DNA of 64,000 nt from Halomarinibacterium sedimenti (GTDB lineage: Bacteria; Bacteroidota; Bacteroidia; Flavobacteriales; Flavobacteriaceae). Location of the stretch: positions 62,001 to 126,000 of the forward strand of contig NZ_JAHWDP010000002.1 of NCBI RefSeq assembly GCF_019312585.1, given 5' to 3'. A program made the position numbers and the translations under genes. This document shows positions 36,665-45,151 of this stretch, piece by piece. The notes below the pieces were generated by a model. That model ran no database searches. It was not told the DNA's origin and was given only the letters and a program-made list of their open reading frames with translations. Position 1 is the first letter of the stretch, and each line of letters opens with the position of its first letter.

Positions 36665-37636
36665 TTACCATTTATATAATGCAGATCCCCAAGTCCAACC
36701 TGCGCCCACGGCAGCGAACAATAAATAATCACCGCTCTTATAGGTTTCGTTTTTTAGGGTTTCATCTAAAACGATAGGTATTGTGCCCCCCGAGGTATTT
36801 GCATAACGATCCATATTGGTTTTTACTTTCTCAAAAGGCAATCCAATTTGTTGGGCTACCGATTTTAAAATCCCAATACTTGGTTGGTGTGGAAGTAATG
36901 CTTCAATTTGGTCTATATGAACATTATTGTTTTTTAATAGTTCATTAATGCACTTAGGTACTACCTCGGTAGCAGTTTTATAGACTTCAGGGCCGTTCAT
37001 GCTAAAAAAATGATCTTTATTGTTAATGGTTTCCTTTGAGGTTACTTTTTCGGAGCCTCCCGCACGTATTGTAAAATGCTCTTTCCCAGAGCCATCTGTA
37101 TATAATAAAAAATCCACAAATCCTTTATCCTCTTGGGTTTCCGAAAGTACCATAGCTCCTGCTCCATCTCCAAAGAAAACCGAATCGCGACGCTCCCAGT
37201 CTGTAATATTCGAAAAAGTATCGGCACCTATTACAAGGACATGGGTATACATTCCAGATTTTATAAATTGAGCGGCCGTAGCAGTGGCAAACAATGCCCC
37301 AGAACATACAGCAGAAATATCGAAGGCAACAGCATTAACTGCCCCTAGTTTTTCCTGAACAAAGCAAGCACAAGACGGTGCGGGACGATCTGGAGTAGCG
37401 GTAGCTAAAATAATGAGGTCGATATCCTTAGGTGTTAAACCAGCATCTTCTATAGCCAACTTTCCAGCTTGAAAAGCAAGATCGCTGGTGGTTTCGCCAG
37501 TAGAAATACGTCTTTCTTTAATTCCTAAGTTCTTGTATATCCAATCGTCTGAAGAACCTACCGACTCAAAAAAACTATTTTTAACGATATTCTTAGGAGC
37601 GTAAGAGCCTGTTCCTTTTATAAATGCGTTGTGCAT
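36665..37636 (-). CDS. fabH: Beta-ketoacyl-ACP synthase III (FabH)
   Basis: FabH condenses acetyl-CoA (or a branched acyl-CoA) with malonyl-ACP to start fatty acid synthesis. From the ATG at 37636 it has 323 residues. The Cys nucleophile is in DISAVCSGALF, the His in LLPHQPSIGI and the Asn in YANTSGGTIP, the complete Cys-His-Asn triad. A TTG 33 bp further upstream would add 11 residues (MFNFACLNSLS) but it lies ahead of a CAACTTTG box resembling a -7 element, so I prefer the ATG. Branched-chain acyl primers supplied by a 2-oxoacid dehydrogenase like the one at 31-33 kb would fit the iso-branched lipids usual in this group (inference). Confidence 0.93.
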   Translation of the reverse strand: MHNAFIKGTGSYAPKNIVKNSFFESVGSSDDWIYKNLGIKERRISTGETTSDLAFQAGKLAIEDAGLTPKDIDLIILATATPDRPAPSCACFVQEKLGAVNAVAFDISAVCSGALFATATAAQFIKSGMYTHVLVIGADTFSNITDWERRDSVFFGDGAGAMVLSETQEDKGFVDFLLYTDGSGKEHFTIRAGGSEKVTSKETINNKDHFFSMNGPEVYKTATEVVPKCINELLKNNNVHIDQIEALLPHQPSIGILKSVAQQIGLPFEKVKTNMDRYANTSGGTIPIVLDETLKNETYKSGDYLLFAAVGAGWTWGSALYKW

Positions 37637-37869
37637 GCTTAAAGAGTTTAAGCAGGCAAAGTTGAACAATAATTTTTAGATGATACATACGATTTTTGAA
37701 TAACTCCATTTCGATAAGAATATGAAAATTTAAGTAGGTATATTTTGCCAATTCCATAATTATGCCTGTTTTACTGGCCTTAAATTATGGCATCCATAAT
37801 TCGCCTTTGTCTTTTTAGTAGGAATCTTGGGATAGAAAACGAATTAATTGCAAAATAATCCTTCTACAA
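37637..37869. other. Gene-free stretch upstream of fabH
   Basis: No open frame or RNA gene was found. It holds the fabH upstream region with the CAACTTTG near-match to the -7 consensus (37657-37664, minus strand) and a hairpin at 37783-37801. Low-complexity AT-rich sequence fills the rest. The stretch to 37869 may include decayed sequence from the former asnB copy, but nothing recognisable remains. Confidence 0.5.
37783..37801. repeat. Perfect 8-bp inverted repeat with 3-nt loop
   Basis: AATTATGG-CAT-CCATAATT is a perfect hairpin, and a second CCATAATT lies about 30 bp upstream (near 37754). It is followed by T-rich sequence but not by a clean T tract. Function unknown. Confidence 0.6.
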
Positions 37870-37983
37870 GGTATCTCTAGTAGTGCCGTTACGCTAGAAT
37901 GGAATGAAAGTTTTAAAAATATGAATGACCCTAGTGGGCGTGCTGTTTAAAATGTGCATACGGAGGCGTATAATAGAAATTAA
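37870..37983 (+). pseudogene. Remnant of a second asnB, C-terminal end only
   Basis: Reading from 37870 gives GISSSAVTLEWNESFKNMN, then DPSGRAV, a TAA stop (37948-37950), and NVHTEAYNRN to a second stop at 37981-37983. The intact asnB ends VACSSQVALEWDESFKNMN, DPSGRAVSNVHEKGY. The identity over NESFKNMNDPSGRAV and the continued similarity after the internal stop show that this is a mutated copy of the asnB 3' end. No upstream part of asnB is recognisable. It faces the same way as asnB and lies on the other side of fabI/fabH. The asnB-like C-terminus ends in YNRN here, unlike the intact gene, so it may be a separate, older paralogue. Confidence 0.85.
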
Positions 37984-38012
37984 ACAATTATTGTTTAGGC
38001 AAGTTAGCATAT

Positions 38013-39503
38013 TTATAGACTACAATTTCCGTTTTGAATATCTTCCAAACTAGGGTTAAAAGCGTTATTATAAGTTTGGAACGATCCACCAACGCCATTT
38101 TCATTTGCTAATGTAGTTAAGGCACAAAAGTCAGTAAGGTTGGGGTTTCCCGCTATATTTAAATTATCACCTACATTAGTCAAGGATTCTAATCCATTTA
38201 AACTCTGTAAATTGTCATTAAGGTAAATATTTATACTAGACTCTACCGAGCTAATACCATTAAAACAAGATAAATCTGTTAAAAGGGACATTTCTTCCAA
38301 ACCAAAACCGTTCAACATTAGATTTACTTCACAAAACTTATCAACATCACCTAATAAATGATTTTTAAATAGAAAAAAACCTCCTGTAATACTATTTAGC
38401 TGTGTAAGATGATCCAGAGTAGTTAAAGAAAAACAGCGAATAATATTCAAATTATGAATAGTAGTAATATTTTTCAATCCACTAAGATCCGTTAGATTAG
38501 CACCGGATACAATAACATCCCTTATAGAGCCCGATATACCTTGAAGTCCGTTAAGATTCTCCAGAGAATCATTTGCAAGTATTTCAATTTTATTAACTAC
38601 TGATGATGCTTGAATGTTGGAAAGCCCCTCCAAACTTGTAAGCAAAGGATTAAACTCAATAACAATATCCACTATGGCTCCAGAATTATTAAAACTTGTA
38701 AGTCCAGATAGTCCATCCAAATTCAAAAGATTATCATTTTCACTAACATACAAAAAATGACCTAAATAATTGATTTGTTCTAATCCATTCAGATTTGTTA
38801 GACTAGGTAAATCTCGAAGTATCAAGGTTTCACCAACATATTCTAAATTTTTTAAACCATTAAGGTTTTCTAGATTTGGTAATTCAGCAAATCCAATCGT
38901 TTGTAAACTTTGTAAATTACTTAGTCCATCCAAGGAACTTACCGGGATACCAGCAACCAAAAGAGCATAAACCTGATTAAGGCTTGCTAATGGAGTTAAA
39001 TCTAAAATATCATTTACGGGAGGAGCATATTTAATTTCAAGATAACCATTAACTATCGAATAATTTTCTGCTCCAAAATCATCAACATCCTGCTGCGTAT
39101 TTAATTCGATATTTCCTTCAAAAACAAGGCCTTCAATGACGTCTTCTAATAGAATTTGAAAACTTGCATTTTCTGAGTTATTTCCTTGACTTAATCTTAT
39201 AGTCCCAGAGATTATTGGGTTTGTTTCATAGTCGAACAACGTTGAGTTCGCCACTATTAGTTCGCCTGTTTCTGCATCGATTGAAACTGCTCCGTCTGGT
39301 ACCTGTGAAAGAATTGAAAACTGAAGAGCGCCCGAGCTTGAGGATGCATTAAGAGTCCCAATAACTTGATTATTATAAGTAATCTCTGAAAGACTTATAC
39401 TAAAATTAGTCACACTAATTGTTACTTGTTGTTCTGATTCGCTATTTCGAGAACATCCAAGTAATACTATAAGCGATATAATACTACTAATTATTTTTAT
39501 CAT
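38013..39503 (-). CDS. Lipoprotein with cadherin-like N-terminus and leucine-rich-like repeats
   Basis: The 496-residue protein has a lipoprotein signal peptide (lipobox LLGC, Cys17). Residues of about 30-140 resemble a cadherin-type repeat (VIGTLNASSSSGALQFSI ... SIDAETGELIVAN). From about 150 on, repeats of the form L-x-x-L-x-x-L-x-G-L-x-x-L occur (NLNGLKNLEYVGETL, SLTNLNGLEQINYLGHFLYV), resembling the receptor-L-domain type of LRR rather than plant-type LRR. Likely surface-exposed and involved in binding. No enzymatic motif is present, and the ligand is unknown. It lies beside the asnB remnant. Confidence 0.8.
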   Translation of the reverse strand: MIKIISSIISLIVLLGCSRNSESEQQVTISVTNFSISLSEITYNNQVIGTLNASSSSGALQFSILSQVPDGAVSIDAETGELIVANSTLFDYETNPIISGTIRLSQGNNSENASFQILLEDVIEGLVFEGNIELNTQQDVDDFGAENYSIVNGYLEIKYAPPVNDILDLTPLASLNQVYALLVAGIPVSSLDGLSNLQSLQTIGFAELPNLENLNGLKNLEYVGETLILRDLPSLTNLNGLEQINYLGHFLYVSENDNLLNLDGLSGLTSFNNSGAIVDIVIEFNPLLTSLEGLSNIQASSVVNKIEILANDSLENLNGLQGISGSIRDVIVSGANLTDLSGLKNITTIHNLNIIRCFSLTTLDHLTQLNSITGGFFLFKNHLLGDVDKFCEVNLMLNGFGLEEMSLLTDLSCFNGISSVESSINIYLNDNLQSLNGLESLTNVGDNLNIAGNPNLTDFCALTTLANENGVGGSFQTYNNAFNPSLEDIQNGNCSL

Positions 39504-39512
39504 AAAAATTAT

Positions 39513-40214
39513 TTAAGAAATCAAATTCCCCTCCTCGTCCCATTGCGCAATCTCACCACGGGTGTTAGGGTCTACACATTTGGCAAGCCATTCTGGGTCG
39601 TAAGCGAGTCCGTGGTCGTCCAAGACATCTTGGGGCACGCCATCCCAATTGTTGGGAGTGTTTCCTTTATAACCTAGTTCTTTTATACCCACTTCGCTAG
39701 AAAAATAGCCGGTCATCACCAAATTACGCATCAAGGAAAAAAACTGCACCTCATGTGGGTGTTCTTTGGCATCTGGGTCGGGCCAGGCAATCATATCTAG
39801 CACTTCCTTTTGTTGGGCTTCGGGAGTGTTTACAAAATTGGTTTTATACTTGGCATTGCAATAAATATTCAGCCACATTAAACCTCCTTTAATCTTGGTT
39901 TGGAACTCGGGCACATCCTTTGCCATAAATTCTATAAAGGGCACCACCTTTGCATCGTCAATGCTTCCGTGTTCGTTGGGTGGTAAAATTAGATTGGCTA
40001 AGTTGTGTATTTCCTTGAGTTCGTCGTCTTCAAAAAACTGCTCACACAGGAGTTTGTTATCAAATTCCTCTTCTTTTGGGGTACGCCCGTAGGTGTATTC
40101 CCAAATTTTATCTTCCACCACTTCTGGCGGTGTTGTGGTGACACAACTTTGTAAGGCAAGTCCAGCTCCCATGGAGCCTAAAAGCATCGATTTTAAACTT
40201 TCTCTTCTATCCAT
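39513..40214 (-). CDS. Gluconate 2-dehydrogenase subunit 3-like protein (Tat/lipoprotein signal)
   Basis: The 233-residue protein fits the gluconate 2-dehydrogenase subunit 3 family, the small partner of GMC-type flavoprotein dehydrogenases. Its start MDRRESLKSMLLGSMGAG has an Arg pair and a hydrophobic stretch ending in LQSC, consistent with a Tat-type export signal with a lipobox. The remaining protein has the helical region EDDELKEIHNLANLILPP and the aromatic WPDPDAKEHPHEVQFFSLMR, as expected. It ends 3 bp from the GMC oxidoreductase start, so the two should form one complex. Confidence 0.87.
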   Translation of the reverse strand: MDRRESLKSMLLGSMGAGLALQSCVTTTPPEVVEDKIWEYTYGRTPKEEEFDNKLLCEQFFEDDELKEIHNLANLILPPNEHGSIDDAKVVPFIEFMAKDVPEFQTKIKGGLMWLNIYCNAKYKTNFVNTPEAQQKEVLDMIAWPDPDAKEHPHEVQFFSLMRNLVMTGYFSSEVGIKELGYKGNTPNNWDGVPQDVLDDHGLAYDPEWLAKCVDPNTRGEIAQWDEEGNLIS

Positions 40215-40217
40215 GGC

Positions 40218-41936
40218 TTATAGGTTTTGTTTTTTTAGTTCCTCAATAATATATTCCGAAGTACGCCAAGCGAGCGCCAAAATGGTCCAGGTAGGGTTTT
40301 TATCGGCTTGCGACACAAAGGGCCCGGCGTCTACCACAAATACATTTTCAACATCGTGTAGGCGTTCGTATTCGTTTACCACCGAGGTTTTTGGGTCGCT
40401 TCCCATACGAGTGGTACCTACTTCGTGAATGATACGGCCTGGATTGAGCAATCCGTAGTCTTGTTCTTTAGTAGGCTTGTTACCCAACACCACCGCACCC
40501 ATATTATGACCAATTTCTTCGAAGGTTTCGTGCATATGCTTGGCTTGTTTACGTTCGTGGTCGGTCCAATGATAATTAAAACGCAATACCGGAATTCCCC
40601 ATTCGTCCACAGTGGTGGGATCTATTTCGCAATAGTTGTCTTTCATAGCTATCGATTCGCCACGTCCCGAAACGCCCATCACAGAGCCGTAGAATTTTTT
40701 TACATCCTCGCGTAATCCATTTCCGTAGCCCCCTACTTTAAGTCCGAGGTATTTATTTAAGGAATTAGGATTGAACCCTGTACCGTAACCGGGCATTCCC
40801 ATCCCGCCCCACACTTCAATGTGGTAGCCACGAGGGAAATCGAGCTTTTTGTTATCCAGCCACCACGGCGAATAGACATGCAAGCCACCTACGCCGTCTT
40901 CGTTATAGCGTTTACGGTTCATCATTTCGGGGATAAAGAACATACGGTCGGTTCCTGTAGAATCGTGCAGGTACTTCCCTATTAGGCCGCTACTATTTCC
41001 TAAACCATTAGGGAATGTTGAACTTTTTGAATTTAATAAAATACGCGCCGAACTACAGGCCGAAGCGGCTAATACTACCACCCTCGCTTTTAGGGCATAC
41101 TGCTGACGGTCTTCTTTATTGATGTATTTTACACCCGTGGCTTTTCCGTTTTCATCGATGGTGACTTCGCTCACCATAGAATTGACGTACAAATCTACTT
41201 GTCCGCCGTTTTTCTGAGCCGGGAAAATTAAGCATGAACCTGATGAGAAATCGGCATAGACGGAACAGCTTCGGTTACACTGATTGCAATAAAAACACAC
41301 CCCACGGTCGTTGTTAATTCGTTTGGTAAGTATTGACAATCGTGAAGGAATAACGTCTACATTCGACTTTTTTGCTCCTTTGATATAGTATAATTCGTGT
41401 AGCCTTGGTTTGGGTGCAGGTAGAAAGAATCCATCCGGGTCGTTTTCGCGTTTTTCGTTACTTCCAAACACCCCAATAAGCTTATCTACTTTATCGTAAT
41501 AGGGTTTTACATCTTCATAGCCAATGGGCCAGTTATCACCTAAACCATCTCGGTCTTTTCCTTTAAAATCTTTAGGCCCAAATCGTAAGGAAATCCGTCC
41601 CCAATGGTTCGTTCGCCCACCTAACATAATAGAGCGAAACCAATCAAATTTGGTATCGCCAATTTGGTTATACGGCTCCCCTTCTATGTTCCAGCCGCCG
41701 TATGCCATATCGAATTCGCCAAAATCACGTTGGGTGCCAGCACCCCGTCTTGGAGATTCGTAAGGCCATTTAAGTTGGGTTCGGGTTTTAGGATCGGCGG
41801 GGTCAAAGAAAGGACCGGCTTCAATTACAGCTACTTTTAAACCTGCATCTGCAAGTACTTTGGTAGCCATTCCGCCACCCGCACCAGAGCCTACAATAAT
41901 AACATCGTAGGTTTTTTGGGATTCGATAATTTGCAT
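40218..41936 (-). CDS. GMC family oxidoreductase (FAD)
   Basis: The 572-residue protein has an N-terminal FAD-binding Rossmann motif YDVIIVGSGAGGGMATKVLA and the GMC pattern with a C-terminal HEVGTTRMGSDP and NPTWTILALAWRTSEYI. A Cys-rich stretch CFYCNQCNRSCS (about residues 210-221) is unusual for plain GMC enzymes but occurs in the dehydrogenase type paired with gluconate 2-dehydrogenase subunit 3. It probably oxidises a sugar or alcohol in the periplasm and passes electrons to the respiratory chain. No Tat signal is on this subunit, so it may be exported piggy-back with its partner. The electron acceptor is unknown. Confidence 0.88.
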   Translation of the reverse strand: MQIIESQKTYDVIIVGSGAGGGMATKVLADAGLKVAVIEAGPFFDPADPKTRTQLKWPYESPRRGAGTQRDFGEFDMAYGGWNIEGEPYNQIGDTKFDWFRSIMLGGRTNHWGRISLRFGPKDFKGKDRDGLGDNWPIGYEDVKPYYDKVDKLIGVFGSNEKRENDPDGFFLPAPKPRLHELYYIKGAKKSNVDVIPSRLSILTKRINNDRGVCFYCNQCNRSCSVYADFSSGSCLIFPAQKNGGQVDLYVNSMVSEVTIDENGKATGVKYINKEDRQQYALKARVVVLAASACSSARILLNSKSSTFPNGLGNSSGLIGKYLHDSTGTDRMFFIPEMMNRKRYNEDGVGGLHVYSPWWLDNKKLDFPRGYHIEVWGGMGMPGYGTGFNPNSLNKYLGLKVGGYGNGLREDVKKFYGSVMGVSGRGESIAMKDNYCEIDPTTVDEWGIPVLRFNYHWTDHERKQAKHMHETFEEIGHNMGAVVLGNKPTKEQDYGLLNPGRIIHEVGTTRMGSDPKTSVVNEYERLHDVENVFVVDAGPFVSQADKNPTWTILALAWRTSEYIIEELKKQNL

Positions 41937-42045
41937 GAAGAAATTGTATTTGGTTAGGTTGGTTTTTATTTGAAACCTAAAAATACAATTATATTTAGAA
42001 TAGAATCAATTTTTTTAAAAGTTGAAAGTTGAAAAGCAAATTCTG

Positions 42046-43713
42046 CTAAAACAACCCTACAATCTCACCGTTTTCGTCAATATCAATATGCTCGGCGGCA
42101 GGTGTGGCAGGTAGTCCTGGCATTCTTAGAATATTTCCCGCAATAGGGATAATAAATCCTGCCCCTGCGGCAATTTCAAATTCCCTTATATGAATATCAA
42201 AATGCTCAGGACGGCCTAATTGTTTTTCATCATCACTTAAACTCTTCTGTGTTTTGGCGATGCAAATAGGTAAATTTCCATACCCTAAACTTTCATAGCG
42301 CAATAACTGCGATTTGGCCTCGTTAGACAGAATCACATGCTCTGCGCCATAAATGGTTTCGCATACTTTCTTAATCTTAGTTCTAACGGAGTCTTCTAGC
42401 GAATAGGTAGGGGTAAATTGGGTGGTACATTGGGCGACTGCCTCCACTACTTTTTCAGCCAAATCTAGACAGCCTTTTCCGCCTTCGGCCCAACCATGGC
42501 TTAATGTTACAGCTACCCCTAACTTTTCACAATGTGATTTTAGCAACTGCTTTTCAGCATCGGTATCGCTTGTAAATCCGTTTACCGATACCACAATAGG
42601 AATACCAAAACTTTTTAAACTTTTAATATGGCGTTCGAGATTGGGAAATCCTTTTTCTAAGGCTTCAGTATCTTCTTGTGCGACTTCCGAAAGCGGTTTC
42701 CCACCGTGGTATTTTAAGGCACGAATGGTTGCCACCAATACAATAGCTTTAGGCGAAAGTCCTGCCGTTCGGCATTTTATATTCAGAAATTTTTCAGCGC
42801 CTAAATCGGCACCAAAACCTGCTTCGGTAATAACATAATCGGCTAAACTCATCCCCATTTTTGTAGCTAAAATAGAATTGGTTCCTTGAGCAATATTCGC
42901 AAAAGGTCCTCCGTGAATTATCGCTGGATTTCCTTCTAATGTTTGAACTAAATTAGGTTTAATAGCGTCTTTTAATAAGACAGCCATAGCGCCTTCAGCA
43001 TGAAGATCGCGTGCATAAACAGGTTTTCCTTCCCAAGTATCACCCACATAAATAGCACCGCATTTTTCTTTTAAATCATTAAAGTTGTTACTCAAACAAA
43101 GAATCGCCATTATTTCGGAAGCAGCCGTGATATTAAACCCTGTCTCTCTTGGGATACCTCCTGCTTTTCCGCCTAGGGCAGCGACAATATTTCTGAGACC
43201 TCGGTCATTCATATCCATACAGCGTTTCCATTGTACGGTACGAGGATCTATGCCAAGGCTTTTGGTTTTACTTTGTATGTTGTTTTCTATTAAAGCCGAA
43301 AGTAAATTATTAGCTTTTTCAATGGCATGAAAATCTCCTGTAAAGTGAAGGTTGATATCCACCATGGGGATTACTTGACTCCATCCACCTCCTGCGGCTC
43401 CGCCTTTAATTCCGAAGACCGGTCCTAAACTAGGTTCGCGAATCACCGTGATTGTTTTTTTACCCAATTGGCACATGGCATCTCCCAGTCCGATAGAAGT
43501 GGTTGTTTTCCCTTCCCCTGCAGGTGTGGGGGTTATTGCAGTGACCAAAACGAGATTGCTTGAATCTACTTTATTTTCGTCAATAAGTGACAACGGAAGT
43601 TTTGCTTTATCCTGCCCGTAGTATTCTAATTGAGTTTCGGGTATAGCTAGTGCTGAAGCAATATCCCTAATGTGTTTTGGGGATATGCTTTGGGCAATTT
43701 GTAAATCGGTCAT
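42046..43713 (-). CDS. fhs: Formate-tetrahydrofolate ligase (Fhs)
   Basis: The 555-residue enzyme makes 10-formyl-tetrahydrofolate from formate, ATP and tetrahydrofolate. The ATP-binding loop TPTPAGEGKTTTSIGLGDAM is near residues 60-80, followed by REPSLGPVFGIKGGAAGGG, VDINLHFTGDFHAI and EAGFGADLGAEKF, all diagnostic. The length is normal. It feeds one-carbon units to purine and other synthesis. No other folate gene is next to it. A 23-bp gap separates it from the DoxX-like gene upstream. Confidence 0.96.
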   Translation of the reverse strand: MTDLQIAQSISPKHIRDIASALAIPETQLEYYGQDKAKLPLSLIDENKVDSSNLVLVTAITPTPAGEGKTTTSIGLGDAMCQLGKKTITVIREPSLGPVFGIKGGAAGGGWSQVIPMVDINLHFTGDFHAIEKANNLLSALIENNIQSKTKSLGIDPRTVQWKRCMDMNDRGLRNIVAALGGKAGGIPRETGFNITAASEIMAILCLSNNFNDLKEKCGAIYVGDTWEGKPVYARDLHAEGAMAVLLKDAIKPNLVQTLEGNPAIIHGGPFANIAQGTNSILATKMGMSLADYVITEAGFGADLGAEKFLNIKCRTAGLSPKAIVLVATIRALKYHGGKPLSEVAQEDTEALEKGFPNLERHIKSLKSFGIPIVVSVNGFTSDTDAEKQLLKSHCEKLGVAVTLSHGWAEGGKGCLDLAEKVVEAVAQCTTQFTPTYSLEDSVRTKIKKVCETIYGAEHVILSNEAKSQLLRYESLGYGNLPICIAKTQKSLSDDEKQLGRPEHFDIHIREFEIAAGAGFIIPIAGNILRMPGLPATPAAEHIDIDENGEIVGLF

Positions 43714-43736
43714 GCGATGAATTTTACTGTATTATT

Positions 43737-44117
43737 TTAATCGAATAGTACTTTATATTTCTCTTTTCTAGAAAGAAGTAAAATGATATTAATAGCTGCT
43801 ACTAGGATAGCTGGCCACATTTCTGATAGATCATTATTAATAAAACTGAACATTAAAAACGCAGCAGATAATGGAAACAACACAATATATATGAAGGTTT
43901 TCCATTTATTAAAAATTAAAAACAATCCAATAATAATTTCAAAAATGTAAAGCGCTGGTAGATATATTGCGACTGAGTCAATAAAGTCTTGAGCTAGTGG
44001 TTGCATTGCACCGTAGCTACTTGGGACAATATGTAGGAATTTATTAAGTGCATAGGCTATTAAAAATATACCTAATAGAATACGTAAGAATTTGAATACT
44101 GGTCTAGATTTTTCCAT
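43737..44117 (-). CDS. DoxX-like small membrane protein
   Basis: The 126-residue protein has four predicted membrane segments and the DoxX-type opening FLRILLGIFLIAYALNKFLH, followed by LPALYIFEIIIGLFLIFNKW. DoxX-like proteins are common, poorly defined membrane proteins, sometimes linked to redox or stress. It is 23 bp upstream of fhs on the same strand. No function can be read from the sequence. Confidence 0.75.
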   Translation of the reverse strand: MEKSRPVFKFLRILLGIFLIAYALNKFLHIVPSSYGAMQPLAQDFIDSVAIYLPALYIFEIIIGLFLIFNKWKTFIYIVLFPLSAAFLMFSFINNDLSEMWPAILVAAINIILLLSRKEKYKVLFD

Positions 44118-44230
44118 GATACTTATTTAATTTTTAAGCACCCTAAAATTATCTATTAATTACCCCACAATAAATGACATATATCATACTCCAAGGGATC
44201 ATCTACATCCACTAAAATAATTCTAAAAAA

Positions 44231-45070
44231 CTACGGCAACCACCTTTTAGTAAAGTTAGGCTTGCGCTTTTCCAAAAAGGCATCACGTCCTTCTTTGGCT
44301 TCGTCGGTCATATAGGCTAATCGAGTAGCTTCTCCGGCAAAAACTTGTTGTCCCACCATACCATCGTCTGTGAGGTTCATTGCAAATTTGAGCATTTTTA
44401 TAGAAATAGGTGATTTCGCCAGCACTTCTTGCGCCCATTCGTAAGCCGTTTGTTCTAATTCTGCATGAGGTACCACCGCATTGACCATACCCATCTCAAA
44501 TGCTTCTTGTGCGCTATAATTTCTTCCAAGGAAAAAGATTTCCCGTGCTTTCTTTTGCCCCACCATTTTAGCGAGATAAGCACTTCCGTAGCCACCGTCA
44601 AAACTTGTCACATCGGCATCGGTTTGTTTAAATATAGCATGCTCCTTACTCGCTAAGGTCATATCACAAACTACGTGCAAACTATGTCCGCCTCCTACAG
44701 CCCAACCTGGCACTACACAAATCACTGCCTTAGGCATAAAACGAATGAGTCGTTGGACTTCCAAAATATTTAAACGATGATAGCCATCTTCTCCTACATA
44801 GCCTTCTTTACCTCTAGCAGCTTGATCTCCCCCACTACAAAAGCTATAGACTCCATCTTTAGGCGAAGGACCTTCTGCTGAAAGTAACACCGCGCCAATA
44901 CTGGTATCTTCTTGTGCATCGTGAAAAGCATCTAGCAATTCGCTCGTGGTTTTAGGGCGAAACGCATTGCGTACTTCTGGTCTATTAAAGGCAATACGCG
45001 CCACGCCATGGGACTTTTTATAGGTGATATCGGTATATTCTTTGGCTGTTTTCCAGTTGGGTGTAATCAT
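44231..45070 (-). CDS. menB: 1,4-dihydroxy-2-naphthoyl-CoA synthase (MenB)
   Basis: MenB is a crotonase-fold enzyme that cyclises O-succinylbenzoyl-CoA in menaquinone synthesis. The 279-residue protein has KSHGVARIAFNRPEVRNAFRP, then SFCSGGDQAARG and VPGWAVGGGHSLHVVCDMT, which form the oxyanion hole, and TSFDGGYGSAYLAK. These patterns are specific for MenB among crotonases. A -7 box lies upstream. menD and menF lie 3-6 kb away on the same strand, separated by unrelated genes. Confidence 0.95.
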   Translation of the reverse strand: MITPNWKTAKEYTDITYKKSHGVARIAFNRPEVRNAFRPKTTSELLDAFHDAQEDTSIGAVLLSAEGPSPKDGVYSFCSGGDQAARGKEGYVGEDGYHRLNILEVQRLIRFMPKAVICVVPGWAVGGGHSLHVVCDMTLASKEHAIFKQTDADVTSFDGGYGSAYLAKMVGQKKAREIFFLGRNYSAQEAFEMGMVNAVVPHAELEQTAYEWAQEVLAKSPISIKMLKFAMNLTDDGMVGQQVFAGEATRLAYMTDEAKEGRDAFLEKRKPNFTKRWLP

Positions 45071-45087
45071 AATTTGTAAATTTACCT

Positions 45088-45095
45088 CAAAGATA
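45088..45095 (-). promoter_or_regulatory. Bacteroidota -7 box for menB
   Basis: The minus strand reads TATCTTTG, an exact TAnnTTTG match, 17 bp before the menB ATG. The C1-peptidase gene starts divergently 82 bp away from the menB ATG. Confidence 0.6.
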
Positions 45096-45151
45096 ATACT
45101 TCTCTTTACATTCCGTTATTATGGAACTCGTGAGGTCACAAATTTTATAAT

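Noticed and set aside
37783-37801. Terminator for the region upstream of fabH
   Set aside because: The hairpin is AT-rich and not followed by an uninterrupted T run, and no gene on either strand ends just before it.
42422-42838. A 138-codon plus-strand frame inside fhs
   Set aside because: It is antisense to a well-conserved enzyme gene and rich in residues produced by antisense codon bias; no domain.
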